From Chaenocephalus aceratus (Eukaryota > Chordata > Actinopteri > Perciformes > Channichthyidae): a stretch of DNA of 64,000 bases. The translations under genes were made by a program, and so were the position numbers. The notes beneath the pieces were generated by a model. The model worked only from the letters and a program-made list of their open reading frames with translations, had not been told where the DNA came from and made no database searches. This document shows positions 20,926-31,982 of this stretch, piece by piece. Position 1 is the stretch's first letter; each line of letters starts with the position of its first letter. The stretch is from contig CM043793.1 in assembly GCA_023974075.1 (NCBI GenBank), positions 6,915,628-6,979,627 of the forward strand. The letters run 5' to 3'.

Positions 20926-22857
20926 CAGTGTTGGGTGTAACGCGTTACAAAAGTAACGGAGTTACAGTAATATATTACTTTTTGCTGTAACGAAGTAATG
21001 TAACGCATTACTAATGAAATGTGGGTAATATATTACCCGTTACAATGCTCAGTAACGCAGTTACAACACATTTTAACCCGAAATTAAATGGTGTTTTGTT
21101 TTTTAACAATGTACTAACATAGCGAGACATTCCGACACCAGACAAATTGTGCGGGTAGATTAGTAAACCTGGTGTTTACTCTTCAGGCTTCGCGCCGGGA
21201 TCTTCGGGGCAGTTGAATGTTATGCACCCTCTATTCAAAAAAGAGAACGGAGCGAAAAATACTAACAACAAATTGTGTCAGGTGCGCGTGACCTGCTCCG
21301 CTGCGCGTGCATCATCTCCAAAGTGCTTCCACGGCAGTGACACACATCTGTGGATAATCATTTATACGAAAATGGTTAAAGCAACCATCACTAAACGCCA
21401 GCAACACTGCATCTACTGCAGACCGTAGCAACAGGTCCGATGGGGACATCACGTTACCCTCCGCTGTGGACACTAGCTTACTCCCGCCTGACTCGCCGCC
21501 CTCAACCGCGGAGCAGCACTCTTCGTTGCCCGAAACTACGCCGCCCCTCTGCGGCCCGCAGGTGCCAGCCAGGATACCACGGCAAAACAGAGCCTGCCCA
21601 GGTATATCTAAACAAGTACCCGCCTGTACAGTGGGCTTAGGTGGTCATTTTGCAGCTCGTGGTATACAAATAGACAAGGGCTAGAATATGTGAAAATAGT
21701 GCCATATTCTGCCATGCCTGTAGAAATGTTGGGTCAAACATAATGCACACAATAGCACAGATGCCTTCACCACGAATGGCTACAAAAAGATCTCATATCC
21801 CAAGCTTATCAACAAGCTAATGTTGCAGCTGAAATGATGTCCAGGTCACAAATTCAACCTCACATGATGATGTGATACCAGTTTTCAAGGACAGTAAATG
21901 TTCTCTTCCCAGAGTATATGATGGGACCAAAGTGATGATTTAGTAGGCTACATGGTTTTAATAATACTTTTGCTTTTCAATGTTTGCCATTTCAAACCAT
22001 GAGCTGGTTCAAATAATATTTGCCTTGATTTACAATATGTTCTCATTTGTTTTATCAGTACAGTTTTGAACCTTTTGTGCTTTTCTTTGCCACAGTCCAC
22101 TTTGGAATATATGAGATATTTCAGGATTGCACTTTTAACTCACTTGAAATGTTCTCACTTGCTTGGTTTCAAAACATAACAAATGCCATAATCTGATCAT
22201 TGGGGACCATCAATGCTATTTTTCATTGCTGTTGCCGGCCACTATTGCTCATGTAAACCTACTACTGCTGCGCCCCCTGTAATCTCAGAGGCACCCCGAG
22301 TCATTTTGTTCTGGAACCGGGCCTGTACACGGCCATATACTAAACACACTACAGAGCCCATTCCGTGTCCTGTTAGTGTTTACTTCCTGTCTGCCTTCTT
22401 CTGGTGATTTATCTGACGTCCAGCGCTCCGTCTTTTAACCTCTTTAACTTTCTCTTTCTTGATCCTCCTTAGCAACCTTCATTATAGTCCTTGACAGTGG
22501 TCTGTACTGGATTAACAACGTGTCACATGTTAAGAATTTACAATCAGAATCGAGTATTCAACTAACCCGTGTAATACAAGTTGTTAGTAGCCTTAAGGGC
22601 CTACACAGTTGTTATGCTATACCACATTGCCCTTCATTGGATGTATAATGAGCTGCACTAAACTACATTTTAGCATTTAAAATACCTAGCCATTCTTTTG
22701 CGGTTATTTTGGTGAAAGTAACTAGAAAAGTAACTAAAGTAGTGTAACTCATTACATTTCAGAGACAGTAATTTTGTAATGTAACTTATTACTTTCAAAA
22801 GAGAGTAATAAGTAATATGTAATATATTACATTTTGGAAGTAACTTGCCCAACACTG
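20926..22857. mobile_element. Non-autonomous hAT element 2 (target duplication GTGGTAGA)
   Basis: Starts CAGTGTTGGG and ends CCCAACACTG, perfect 10-bp inverted ends of a common fish hAT family. The target duplication GTGGTAGA lies at 20918-20925 and 22858-22865. Subterminal GTTAC/GTAAC-rich repeats occur at both ends. No transposase is seen. Confidence 0.95.
21631..22321. mobile_element. Possible insertion nested inside hAT element 2
   Basis: An 8-bp direct repeat CCTGTACA (21623-21630 and 22322-22329) flanks 691 bp that differ in character from the surrounding element. Clear terminal inverted repeats are not visible, so the class is unknown. Confidence 0.4.
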
Positions 22858-22865
22858 GTGGTAGA

Positions 22866-24360
22866 GGATAAAGCAGGAAAAATTAGAACCTTCCTTGGTG
22901 GATTGAATTTACCTAAATTAAGTGAACAAGAGTCAAAAACGATGGTGGAACCAATCACAAAGGAGGAAATTGAAGAAGTTATAAAGAAGTTAAAAAACAA
23001 TAAATCACCAGGGATAGACGGGTACCCGGGGGAGTTTTACAAATGTTTTAAGAAGGAGATCACACCACTTTTGCAAAGAGTATTTAATTATGCTCTTAAG
23101 GAGAACCAACCTCCCAAAACATGGTCTGAAGCAATAATATCTGTGATTCCCAAGGAGGGGAAAGACCCTACAAATTGTGCCTCGTTCAGACCTATAAGTT
23201 TGCTCTGCAGTGACGGAAAAATGTTGAGTACAATAATAGCTCAAAGAATCCAGAAATATATCACTAAATTAATTAATCCAGATCAGACAGGATTCATACC
23301 TGGAAGACAGGGAAAGAATAACATTAGACGAACCCTAAATATAATGTCAATGGCACGGAAAAGTAAGCGGTCTTCAATGCTTCTCAGCTTAGATGCTGAG
23401 AAAGCATTTGATAGGATAGACTGGCTATATTTGGAATGTACACTAGAGAAGATGGGATTTCATTCAGATTTGATTAATTGGGTTAGAGTTCTGAATTCCG
23501 ATCCGGTGTCAAGGGTCCGCGTTAATGGTTATACATCTGAACAATTTAAATGATACAGAGGGACCAGACAAGGATCGCCTCTCTCCCCACTGCTATTTGC
23601 GATTAGTATAGAGCCACTGGCAGAAATGATAAGGGAGAACCCTAGAACCCATGGAATATCAGAGGGGGGAGGAACACACAAACTATCGTTGTACAAGGAC
23701 GATGTGATATTATATATTAGTGATCCTCTAACCTCAATTCCAACCCTATGGAGTTGCCTGGATGAGTTTGGTGAAGTGTCAGGGTATAAAGTTAATGAAT
23801 CCAAATCGGAGGCTATGATGTTAGTGGGTGATTGGCCATCTCAATTAGATGGCCAATCATTTAAATGGTCAGCACAAGGCTTCAGGTATCTGGGAATCAT
23901 TATCACTCCAAAAACTTCACAGTTATACGAGGCAAATTATGGTAGATTAATAACGGAAATAAAATTAGATATGGCTAGATGGGAGATTCTCCCACATTCA
24001 TTATTTGGTGGAATTGACACTGTAAGAATTAATATACTTCCCAGATTATTATATATCTTTCAGTCTCTCCCCCTCTATGTTCCAGTCTCGGTCTTTAAAA
24101 TGATAGACAAGTTGATTTCCACATTTATATGGCAAAAGAAGAAGCCTAGGATTAAATTGAAGCTGTTAACATATTCAAAGAATGAAGGAGGCCTCAATCT
24201 TCCCAATTTGAAGTTGTACTACTGGGCAGCACAACTGTGTGGTATGGTTGAATGGCTTACACAAAATGGGGAGATGACTTGGTTGGAATTAGAGAAGGAA
24301 TCATGCCTCTTGAGATGCTGCCATTTCTGGGACAAAAGAGCTGGAGGAAACTTGGGGTAG
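22866..24360 (+). pseudogene. L1-like reverse transcriptase domain
   Basis: Shows the NNKSPGIDGYPGEFYK block, RPISLL, QTGFIPGRQ, LLSLDAEKAFDRIDW (motif A), RQGSPLSPLLF (motif B), LYKDDVILYI (motif C, YADD changed to YKDD) and FRYLGI. An in-frame TGA at 23551-23553 sits where related elements have Arg or another sense codon (before YRGTRQG). Without both catalytic context and frame it cannot be active. Confidence 0.9.
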
Positions 24361-25560
24361 AGAATGAATAGATGAAGTGCACCCAAAAAGTGTGGCCAAT
24401 AGTGAGAAAAAAACTGGAAGCACCGCTAACAATTTCAAGGGTGATGGAGATTGCAAAGAATGGGGACTTTAGGCTCAGTAAACTGGATACAGGATTTAGG
24501 AATTGGGCGCGGAAAAGACTTATTATAATAGACCAAATGTTTGAGGGTGACATTTTTTGTTCATTTAAACAATTACAAGATACATTTGGCTTAGGTTCTC
24601 ATGATTTCTATAGATACTTGCAATTGAGAAATTATTTAATGTCACATAGAGAATGGAACGCACTTAAGCGAACACCCACTTCCATAGAATTGTTACTAAT
24701 AAGGATTATGAAAGAAAAGAGTGTCACAAAAATGGTATCACAAATATACAAATGTCTGTAAGGACACATGTCAGGGAATACTTTGGATATTAAGGAAAAA
24801 TGGGAGATGGAGATGAATGTTAGTATTGATGACGACTCGTGGGAAGATGGGTGTGAAAGGGGACATAAAATAACAAATAGCCCTTCATGGAAAGAATTTA
24901 ATTGGAAAATAAAAATGAGATATTTTAGGACTCCTCTTATTGTTTCAAAATATAACGGAGCGTTAACAAATTTATGTTGGAGGGACTGTAAACAGATTGG
25001 AGATCACACTCACATTTTTTGGGACTGCCCGAAGCTGAAGTCATTCTGGGAAGGGATTCGTACAGAAATATTGGCCATCTTGAATATTAATTTACCACTA
25101 GACGCACGATATTACATTTTAGGAGCAATCCCAGAAGGGGCTATGGATAAGACAAAGGGTTATTTGCTGCATTTCCTTCTCTTGGTTACAAGAAAGATGA
25201 TAACGATATCTTGGCTTAAACCACTGCCACCCACCCTACGTCAGTAGCGAGACAGGCTACTGATGGTGTTCTCAATGGGAAAAATAACAGCAAGACTCCA
25301 GATGAAGTCGGATGTGTTTGTAAATAGATGGACTCCTGTAATTGATCATTTTGGGCTACAATTGTGAAAAGGTGCTGTTACGATATAAGGTTGGACTTGA
25401 ACAAAACTAAGTCTAGTTTATTTTAATTTATTTGTGTGTTGCCGATTCAATATTCTCTCATTCCTCTTTGTTTGGATGTAACTTTTAAGATACCATGATG
25501 TATAATTATCTGTAAAATTGATCTGCATATGGTTGAATAAACATTTTGTTCAAAAAAAAG

Positions 25561-26071
25561 AACTGCAATAGATATATGTTGTTTTACAATTATGCCTATT
25601 TTAAATGAAGACTAAGTTATAGATAGATAGATAAATAGATGGATAGATGGGGTTATTAAGCCTGCATTCTTTTCTGTGACTGTACCTGCAGTTCCTCCCT
25701 GACTTCCATCCCTTTCTCTCTCTCTCTTTCTCTCTGCCTGTCCTGTCTCTTCCTTACCAAAGCTGAGCTTCGACTGACGTAGTCTTTTCATTATATCTGA
25801 GTCCGTGTAAAAATAAAACAATACAATGTTATATCTTCAATGTTTTACTCAAATTGAAATGAAAGAAAAATTACAACATTTGTTAAAAGGTAATCCTTCT
25901 GACATTGGATATGTAAGTTAGTGTGCATGTTGTCGGACGTCCACTGACTAATGTAGAGCGTTCACACAGGATCTGCTGGTCATATGATGTCCTCTGAGGA
26001 ACAGAAACACAAGCAGCCCGCTGGACTCAGATCAGATACCTCATCACTCCTCCGCTGCTCAGGTACAAGTC
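25561..26071. other. Intergenic DNA with one possible exon (25970-26062)
   Basis: A 93-bp open stretch lies between TTCACACAG and GTACAAGT and encodes a polar peptide (HMMSSEEQKHKQPAG core). The splice context is plausible but I recognise no family, and a MITE starts ten bases later. A (GATA)n-like patch lies at 25620-25650. Confidence 0.2.
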
Positions 26072-27035
26072 CGGGGTTGCGTTCCAATAATCCAAAAATC
26101 AGCTCCTAAATTCTAACCCTATCTCCTATTCCTTGACCTCTGAGTGAAACGTCACAGGGTTAAGGGATAGTGGATAGGAGAATTCAAAAGTATTTAGGAG
26201 ACCGCGGTACTTTAGAGAATCCGACTGCACTTTCACTATCTGACGTGTTTATGATGCGCCAGCGGACGTCATAAATGTGCGTCTGCTGCTGTGGGGAAAC
26301 TATGGAAACTACAGTTTTCTATACAGCGGACTACAACATGGATGTTTAATAAGAACGAGGGACTACTGTAAACTCATCTAGAGACTCTGCACCGTGCTCT
26401 GATGCTGTTGTTTTATGCTTTATGAACATGGACAACACAGAGAAACATATTCTTCATGACCAAAGTTGGAATTGAAATAAAAAAGGAAAGTGAAACTTAT
26501 GCTCGTCACCCTCGCCCTCCGGTCCACATTAATACAAATGATCCCAATACGTATGATTGTATGAACTATGAAAAGATCTTAAAATAAATACAAATGTATT
26601 TATTATAAACGTTAGTCCTTAACATCTATCACCATTCAAACATCTTTTAAAAGTTGAACAAAACCCACACAGCTCAGGAAACACTGAAATGTTGACTTTA
26701 TTTGATAATTTCAGTAAAAACTAACGTTCGTATTTCTCTTTTTGATTATAATACTGATGAACGTTCAAAACAAAGCACTATGGCAACTTACCACCTACGT
26801 TTTAAAATGCTTAATAAGCGCCGTAACTTTCATGATATCATTTCTCGGTCATAATCGGTTGTTTCCGTGAACAGCCGACTGTTGTGTGACGGCAAATGCT
26901 GCGGCTGTAATGCATTGTGGGGCAGCATTTTCTCCTCTCCTTTCGGTAAGGGAGGTCCAGTGGTTCCTAAGCTAAAGGAGGTTATAAAGGAAGTTTGAAA
27001 CCTCCTTTCCTTTCATTTAGAGAATTGGAACGGCA
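26072..27035. mobile_element. MITE family A, long copy
   Basis: Ends GTTGCGTTCCAAT (about 26073) and ATTGGAACGGCAC (about 27034) form terminal inverted repeats. The interior matches the fragments at 1573-1826 and 5370-5870. No coding capacity. Confidence 0.75.
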
Positions 27036-28554
27036 CTTATCATGGCTGCCACTGACGTACTTTGTTGGAGCACCACCCAATGGAGTGGTTGGAAGGTTCA
27101 CCTCTGCTCCGCGCCGTCCGTTTGATGAGTAGTCTGTTACAAGGAAAGGACTCGAACACCGAGGAATGAGATAAGCAATAAGCTGCATTTAATGGTAAAA
27201 AGCAACAATACAAAATACAAAGTACTCCGGGCCCAAGTTCTACCACCGTGTGATATACGTACCACGACAGCCAGTTAGAAGAAGAGCCCAGAGTGTAAGA
27301 ATGTTACAGTATTTATACACACAAGCAGGGAGGAGTTGTGTCTGTTGCTCCTCCCTAGCTATTTGTTATTGGCGATTTCACTTCTGGGCGAGCCCTAGAC
27401 AGTGAGCTGGTAGTTCTCCATTGGCCGGTTTCACTTCTGGGCGAACCCTAGGCAATGAGTCAGCAGCCGTTGACTCCGTCTGATTCGCCTCGCAATTTCC
27501 ATGTTAAAATGCCCAACTTTACAGCAGAAATAAACATGTTTACATCGTGGTTACAAAACCATATTCTCTGTATAGTTAGATCCCCCCTTCATGAATATGG
27601 ATTGGGGGGGTGCATTTTTTCTCAACTCATCTGTTTAATTAATATTAAGCCTTAAAGTTATGCATATATTAGGGCGTGGTCACATTGAGTGACGGCTCTG
27701 TCAAGTGACTGCTGCTGTTAGCTTCTTGTCTCTCTGCTAACAGCTCCGTGAAGCTACAGGGACTCTGCCTGCTCAGTTCATCCAGGGAACACAACTTGAA
27801 GCCGGCCGTGGTTGTTTGTTCTTCATGCTTATATATCGGACTATTGTGACTCGATCTGCGGTTGAAACAGACGGTGCATGAATGCGGTTTTGCAGTAAGT
27901 GAAATTTGCGTACATTATTTATGTGTTAATGATTTTAATCAGCTACGTAATGAATGTTAAGGCTTGGGTTAGCATGTAAGCGAGTGGTAGCTACATCGGT
28001 GCTAACGATGCTAATAGTAGCCTCCAAGTTAAAATCGACATAGACTATATATATAAAGGTTAAAACGAAATAGACAAGTGTTAAGCGTTAAGTGGGATAA
28101 TACTGTACAACAAACGGCTTCTGTTTGAGGTTGATAAAATAAGGTCATCCTTGTAACTTAGAGAGATATTTTATTATGTAGGAGGAACTGTATGCATCGC
28201 TAAGGTTCATTTAAAGTGGCTATGCTCAAGCATGTAGACAAGCTAACGTCAAAGTAGTGTATGTGAAATCAGCCTCACAATAAGATGTGTGTATATTACA
28301 AATAATAATGTCATATTTCAAGATGATTACTTAGATATTACAATATGGTTGGTTGAGCTGGAGTTCACTATTGAGCTTACACGTTAACGTCAAGGTCATC
28401 TGAAGATCGAAACCAAACCTTGTTGTTTTTATTAATTGCATTACCAAATGGGTATCAAATAAACAGTAAGCATTGGTAACACAACTTCCAAAGTTACAGT
28501 AAAATAAAAAGGACCCTGACTCGGACAATACACAATCCAACATGTTCAACAGAA
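27036..28554. other. Intergenic DNA with a possible promoter/first exon
   Basis: 27350-27450 holds a near-duplicate segment (GATTTCACTTCTGGGCGAgCCCTAG / GGTTTCACTTCTGGGCGAaCCCTAG). 27661-27897 looks like a 5' exon: a GC-balanced stretch with TATATAT, then ATGAATGCGG and a consensus donor GTAAGTG at 27895. No protein homology recognised. Confidence 0.3.
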
Positions 28555-29139
28555 GATAATCCAGGGTTCGTACGGTCATTGAAAACCTGGAAAAGTCATG
28601 GAAATTCAAAATGCAAATTCCAGGCCCTGGAAAAGTTATGGAAAACGATGTTTTTCCCAAAGTTTTGGAAAAGTCATGGAAATGTAACTAAAGTTGCGTC
28701 AAATATAATTTACATTTTATCTAATCGCCAAAATAATCTGCGGTCGCGAGCTGTTATGTGCATCATGACGCGCATTGTGTTATTTTTTAATATATGAAGC
28801 GCGAGCTGTGTGCTCGAGTCTTCCTGCCTGTCGGTTGAACTCTGCTGCTCCGGTATGAGGGTCAGCTACATTAGCTACGGTGCGTTCGTTAACTGTGCGG
28901 AGTCACTGTGGCACAGACTGCACCGCTGGTGAACAGCTGTTAGAACGGGCCGTTCAGGTGTTCAGAGCAGAGCGGCAGAGCGTGATGTGAACTGAAATGT
29001 TTTTCTGTCACAATATCATTAAGGAATCGTTGAGCTAGCTAGCTGGCATACATTGTCACTATCTGCTAACGTTAGCTTTAGCCATCGTTTTCTAATAGTT
29101 TTCATAGGCTATAAACGGAGGTGGTATAAGTATAGATAT

Positions 29140-29750
29140 TGTGCTAGAGTAAAAGTAGAAGTACTCAGATGTTGTTCTTAAAACTAGAAGTACTCAGATC
29201 TTGTACTTGAGTAAAAGTAGAAGTACTCAGGTATTTTACTTGAGTAAAAGTAGAAGTACTCAGATGTTGTTCTTAAAAGTAGAAGTACTCAGATGTTGTT
29301 CTTAAAAGTAGAAGTACTCAGATATTGTACTTGAGTAAAAGTAGAAGTACTCAGATCTTGTACTTGAGTAAAAGTAGAAGTACTCAGATGTTGTTCTTAA
29401 AAGTAGAAGTACTCAGATATTGTACTTGAGTAAAAGTAGAAGTACTCAGGTCTTTTACTTGAGTAAAAGTAGAAGTACTCAGGTCTTGTACTTGAGTAAA
29501 AGTAGAAGTACTCAGATAAGTAAAAGTAGAAGTACTCAGATCTTGTACTCGAGTAGAAGTACTCAGATCTTGTACTTTAGTAGAAGTACTCAGATCTTGT
29601 ACTTTAGTAGAAGTAGAAGTACTCAGGTCTTGTACTTGAGTAAAAGTAGAAGTACTCAGATCTTGTACTTGAGTAAAAGTAGAAGTACTCTGATCTTGTA
29701 GTAAAAGTAGAAGTACTCAGATATTGTACTTGAGTAAAAGTAGAAGTACC
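29140..29750 (+). repeat. Minisatellite, core AGTAAAAGTAGAAGTACTCAG
   Basis: About 17 copies of a 20-36 bp unit, alternating GTACTTGAGTAAAAGTAGAAG with short variants. Derived from the hAT-like element's subterminal repeat. Confidence 0.95.
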
Positions 29751-30089
29751 AGAGTGTATGAATACTCTGTTACAGTAAAAGTCCTGCATTCAAAATGTTA
29801 CTAGTACAAAAGTATTATCATCAAAATATAGTGAAAGTAGCAACAGTAAAAGTAGTCGTTGTGCAGATTGGTCCATTTCAGAATAATATATATGATGTGT
29901 TTTATAATGATTGATCATGAAAGTGTTCTCAAAGCTGGTAAAGGTGCAGCTACTTTGAATGACTTTGTATTCTGCAGGGTAGCTGGTGGATTTACTCCAG
30001 GTGGAACTAAAGTCTGATTCAACACTTGATTATATTTCACATCATTCATCCACATCTGTAGAGTAACTAAAGGTATTAAATACATGTAG

Positions 30090-30330
30090 TGGAGGAAAAG
30101 TACACCATGTACCTCTGAACTGTAGAGGAGTAGAAGTACACTATGTACCTCTGAACTGTAGTGGAGTAGAAGTACACCATGTACCTCTGAACTGTAGTGG
30201 AGTAGAAGTACACCATGTACCTCTGAACTGTAGAGGAGTAGAAGTACACCATGTACCTCTGAACTGTAGAGGAGTAGAAGTACACCATGTACCTCTGAAC
30301 TGTAGAGGAGTAGAAGTACAAAGTAGCAAA
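30090..30330 (+). repeat. Minisatellite, about 37-bp unit
   Basis: Six copies of a unit with core TAGAAGTACACCATGTACC followed by TCTGAACTGTAG(A/T)GGAG. Confidence 0.95.
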
Positions 30331-30788
30331 ACATTGAAATACTTAAATAAAGTACAAGTATCTCAAAATTGTACCCACGTATAGTACTTGTTGAGTTTAT
30401 GAACTTAGTTACTTTACACCAGTGGCTATAAAGATAGAAAGACTAAGCCTTGCACAGAGGCATGAAAATACATTTTCAAAATGCTCAACAGTGCTGCCAA
30501 AATTATAAACTGACTGCTACACAATTAAAATAAATGCTTTTATATATTTCTATTAGATGTGACTCTTTGGCGTTTCTGTTATTATTGACACTGCTGCTTT
30601 CAGGGGGTCAGGGGTCTGGTCCTTGCCACCTTTTTCATACCTGATGACTTTGCCTCCCTGACTACAGTTGCTTTAGCGTGTAGAAGCTAGTAAGCCTACT
30701 ATTTGATTTGTTTTGATAGGCACAACATGTTTCATATGCAGATCTTATTTTCCTGTTCCATGTTCAAATAAACCATTTTCAGTGGGAA

Positions 30789-31511
30789 TTTTTTTTTGGT
30801 CATGGAAAATGAGGTAAAGGTCATTGAGAAGTCATTGAAAATCATTGGTGAAAAAGTGTATGAACCCTGATAATCAGTTATATTGTTTGTAGGCTGTCAT
30901 GGCTTGGCATACACATGGTACTTTACATATATATATATATCTGTTTGTTTAAGGTGTCCAGGTGATGCAGGACCTGAGAGTGAGAGACAAAACTGGACTC
31001 CTCACAGCAGTGAACTTCAGCACAGGTATAAAGACTCTTTTCTTACTGTACAAAGAATCAAGAAAGATATTGGTTTAAATAAATGAAGTATTGACTTGAA
31101 TACACTGATATACATTCCATTAAACAATACTAAATACTAGATCACCTACACATCAGTTAAGTTGAGGGTTTTTCTATGCAAAAAGTTACATTTAGATATT
31201 TAGCCATATGACTTTGTCCTCTCTGAAGAACCAGCACCTTACCGTGGTAGAGAGGTTTGTGTGCCCTGATGAACCTGGGGGCTGTGTTGTCTGGAACCTT
31301 GTGTTCCTGGTAGGGTCTCCCATGGCAAATTGGTCTCAGGCAAGGGGCCAGACTAAGATTGGTTCAAAAGACCTCATTTTTTTTTGGTCATGGAAAATGA
31401 GGTAAAGGTCATTGAGAAGTCATTGAAAATCATTGGTGAAAAAGTGTATGAACCCTGATAATCAGTTATATTGTTTGTAGGCTGTCATGGCTTGGCATAC
31501 ACATGGTACTT

Positions 31512-31548
<37 letters not shown>

Positions 31549-31982
31549 GTTTGTTTAAGGTGTCCAGGTGATGCAGGACCTGAGAGTGAGAGACAGAACT
31601 GGACTCCTCACAGCAGTGAACTTCAGCACAGGTATAAAGACTCTTTTCTTACTGTACAAAGAATCAAGAAAGATATTGGTTTAAATAAATGAAGTATTGA
31701 CTTGAATACACTGATATACATTCCATTAAACAATACTAAATACTAGATCACCTACACATCAGTTAAGTTGAGGGTTTTTCTATGCAAAAAGTTACATTTA
31801 GATATTTAGCCATATGACTTTGTCCTCTCTGAAGAACCAGCACCTTACCGTGGTAGAGAGGTTTGTGTGCCCTGATGAACCTGGGGGCTGTGTTGTCTGG
31901 AACCTTGTGTTCCTGGTAGGGTCTCCCATGGCAAATTGGTCTCAGGCAAGGGGCCAGACTAAGATTGGTTCAAAAGACCTCA
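30789..31982 (+). repeat. Tandem duplication of about 590 bp spanning the LINE 5' junction
   Basis: Copy 1 is 30789-31376 (588 bp); copy 2 is 31377-31982 (606 bp). The size difference is an (AT)n expansion at 31513-31546. They are otherwise almost identical. Both copies contain GACTTTGTC and the first about 158 bp of the RTE LINE, so the duplication happened after the LINE landed. Confidence 0.95.

Larger units (their letters stand above)
18495..25560 (+). mobile_element. Tx1/L1-like LINE, dead, with two nested hAT insertions
   Basis: ORF2 begins at an ATG at 18495 (FISYNVKG, endonuclease start), has an internal deletion near 18540, then continues through endonuclease, reverse transcriptase and a C-terminal Cys motif (CWRDCKQIGDHTHIFWDC, about 24976-25029). 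It ends in A8 at 25552-25559. Two foreign blocks (19219-20434 and 20926-22857) interrupt it; removing them joins the reading frame. Further damage: a stop at 23551, frameshifts at 24360 and 24762, and Lys in place of Ala in the YADD motif. ORF1 was not found, so the copy is probably 5'-truncated. Confidence 0.9.
29115..30423. mobile_element. hAT-like element nested in MITE D, with internal minisatellites
   Basis: The 8-bp target duplication GGCTATAA is at 29107-29114 and 30424-30431. The ends (ACGGAGGTGG / ACACCAGT) are weakly inverted. The interior (29800-30100) closely matches 42290-42560. Two minisatellites have expanded inside it. Confidence 0.85.
28563..30868. mobile_element. MITE family D with terminal inverted repeats, hosting a nested element
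   Basis: Ends AGGGTTCGTAC and GTATGAACCCT; the flanking direct repeats GATAATCC/GATAATCA lie at 28555-28562 and 30869-30876. GGAAAAGTCATGGAAA-type repeats lie inside both ends. The element at 29115-30423 is inserted in it. Confidence 0.8.

Noticed and set aside
31814..31927. Upstream ATG of the RTE ORF
   Set aside because: Lies in host flank spanning the target duplication GACTTTGTC, so it is not the element's own start.
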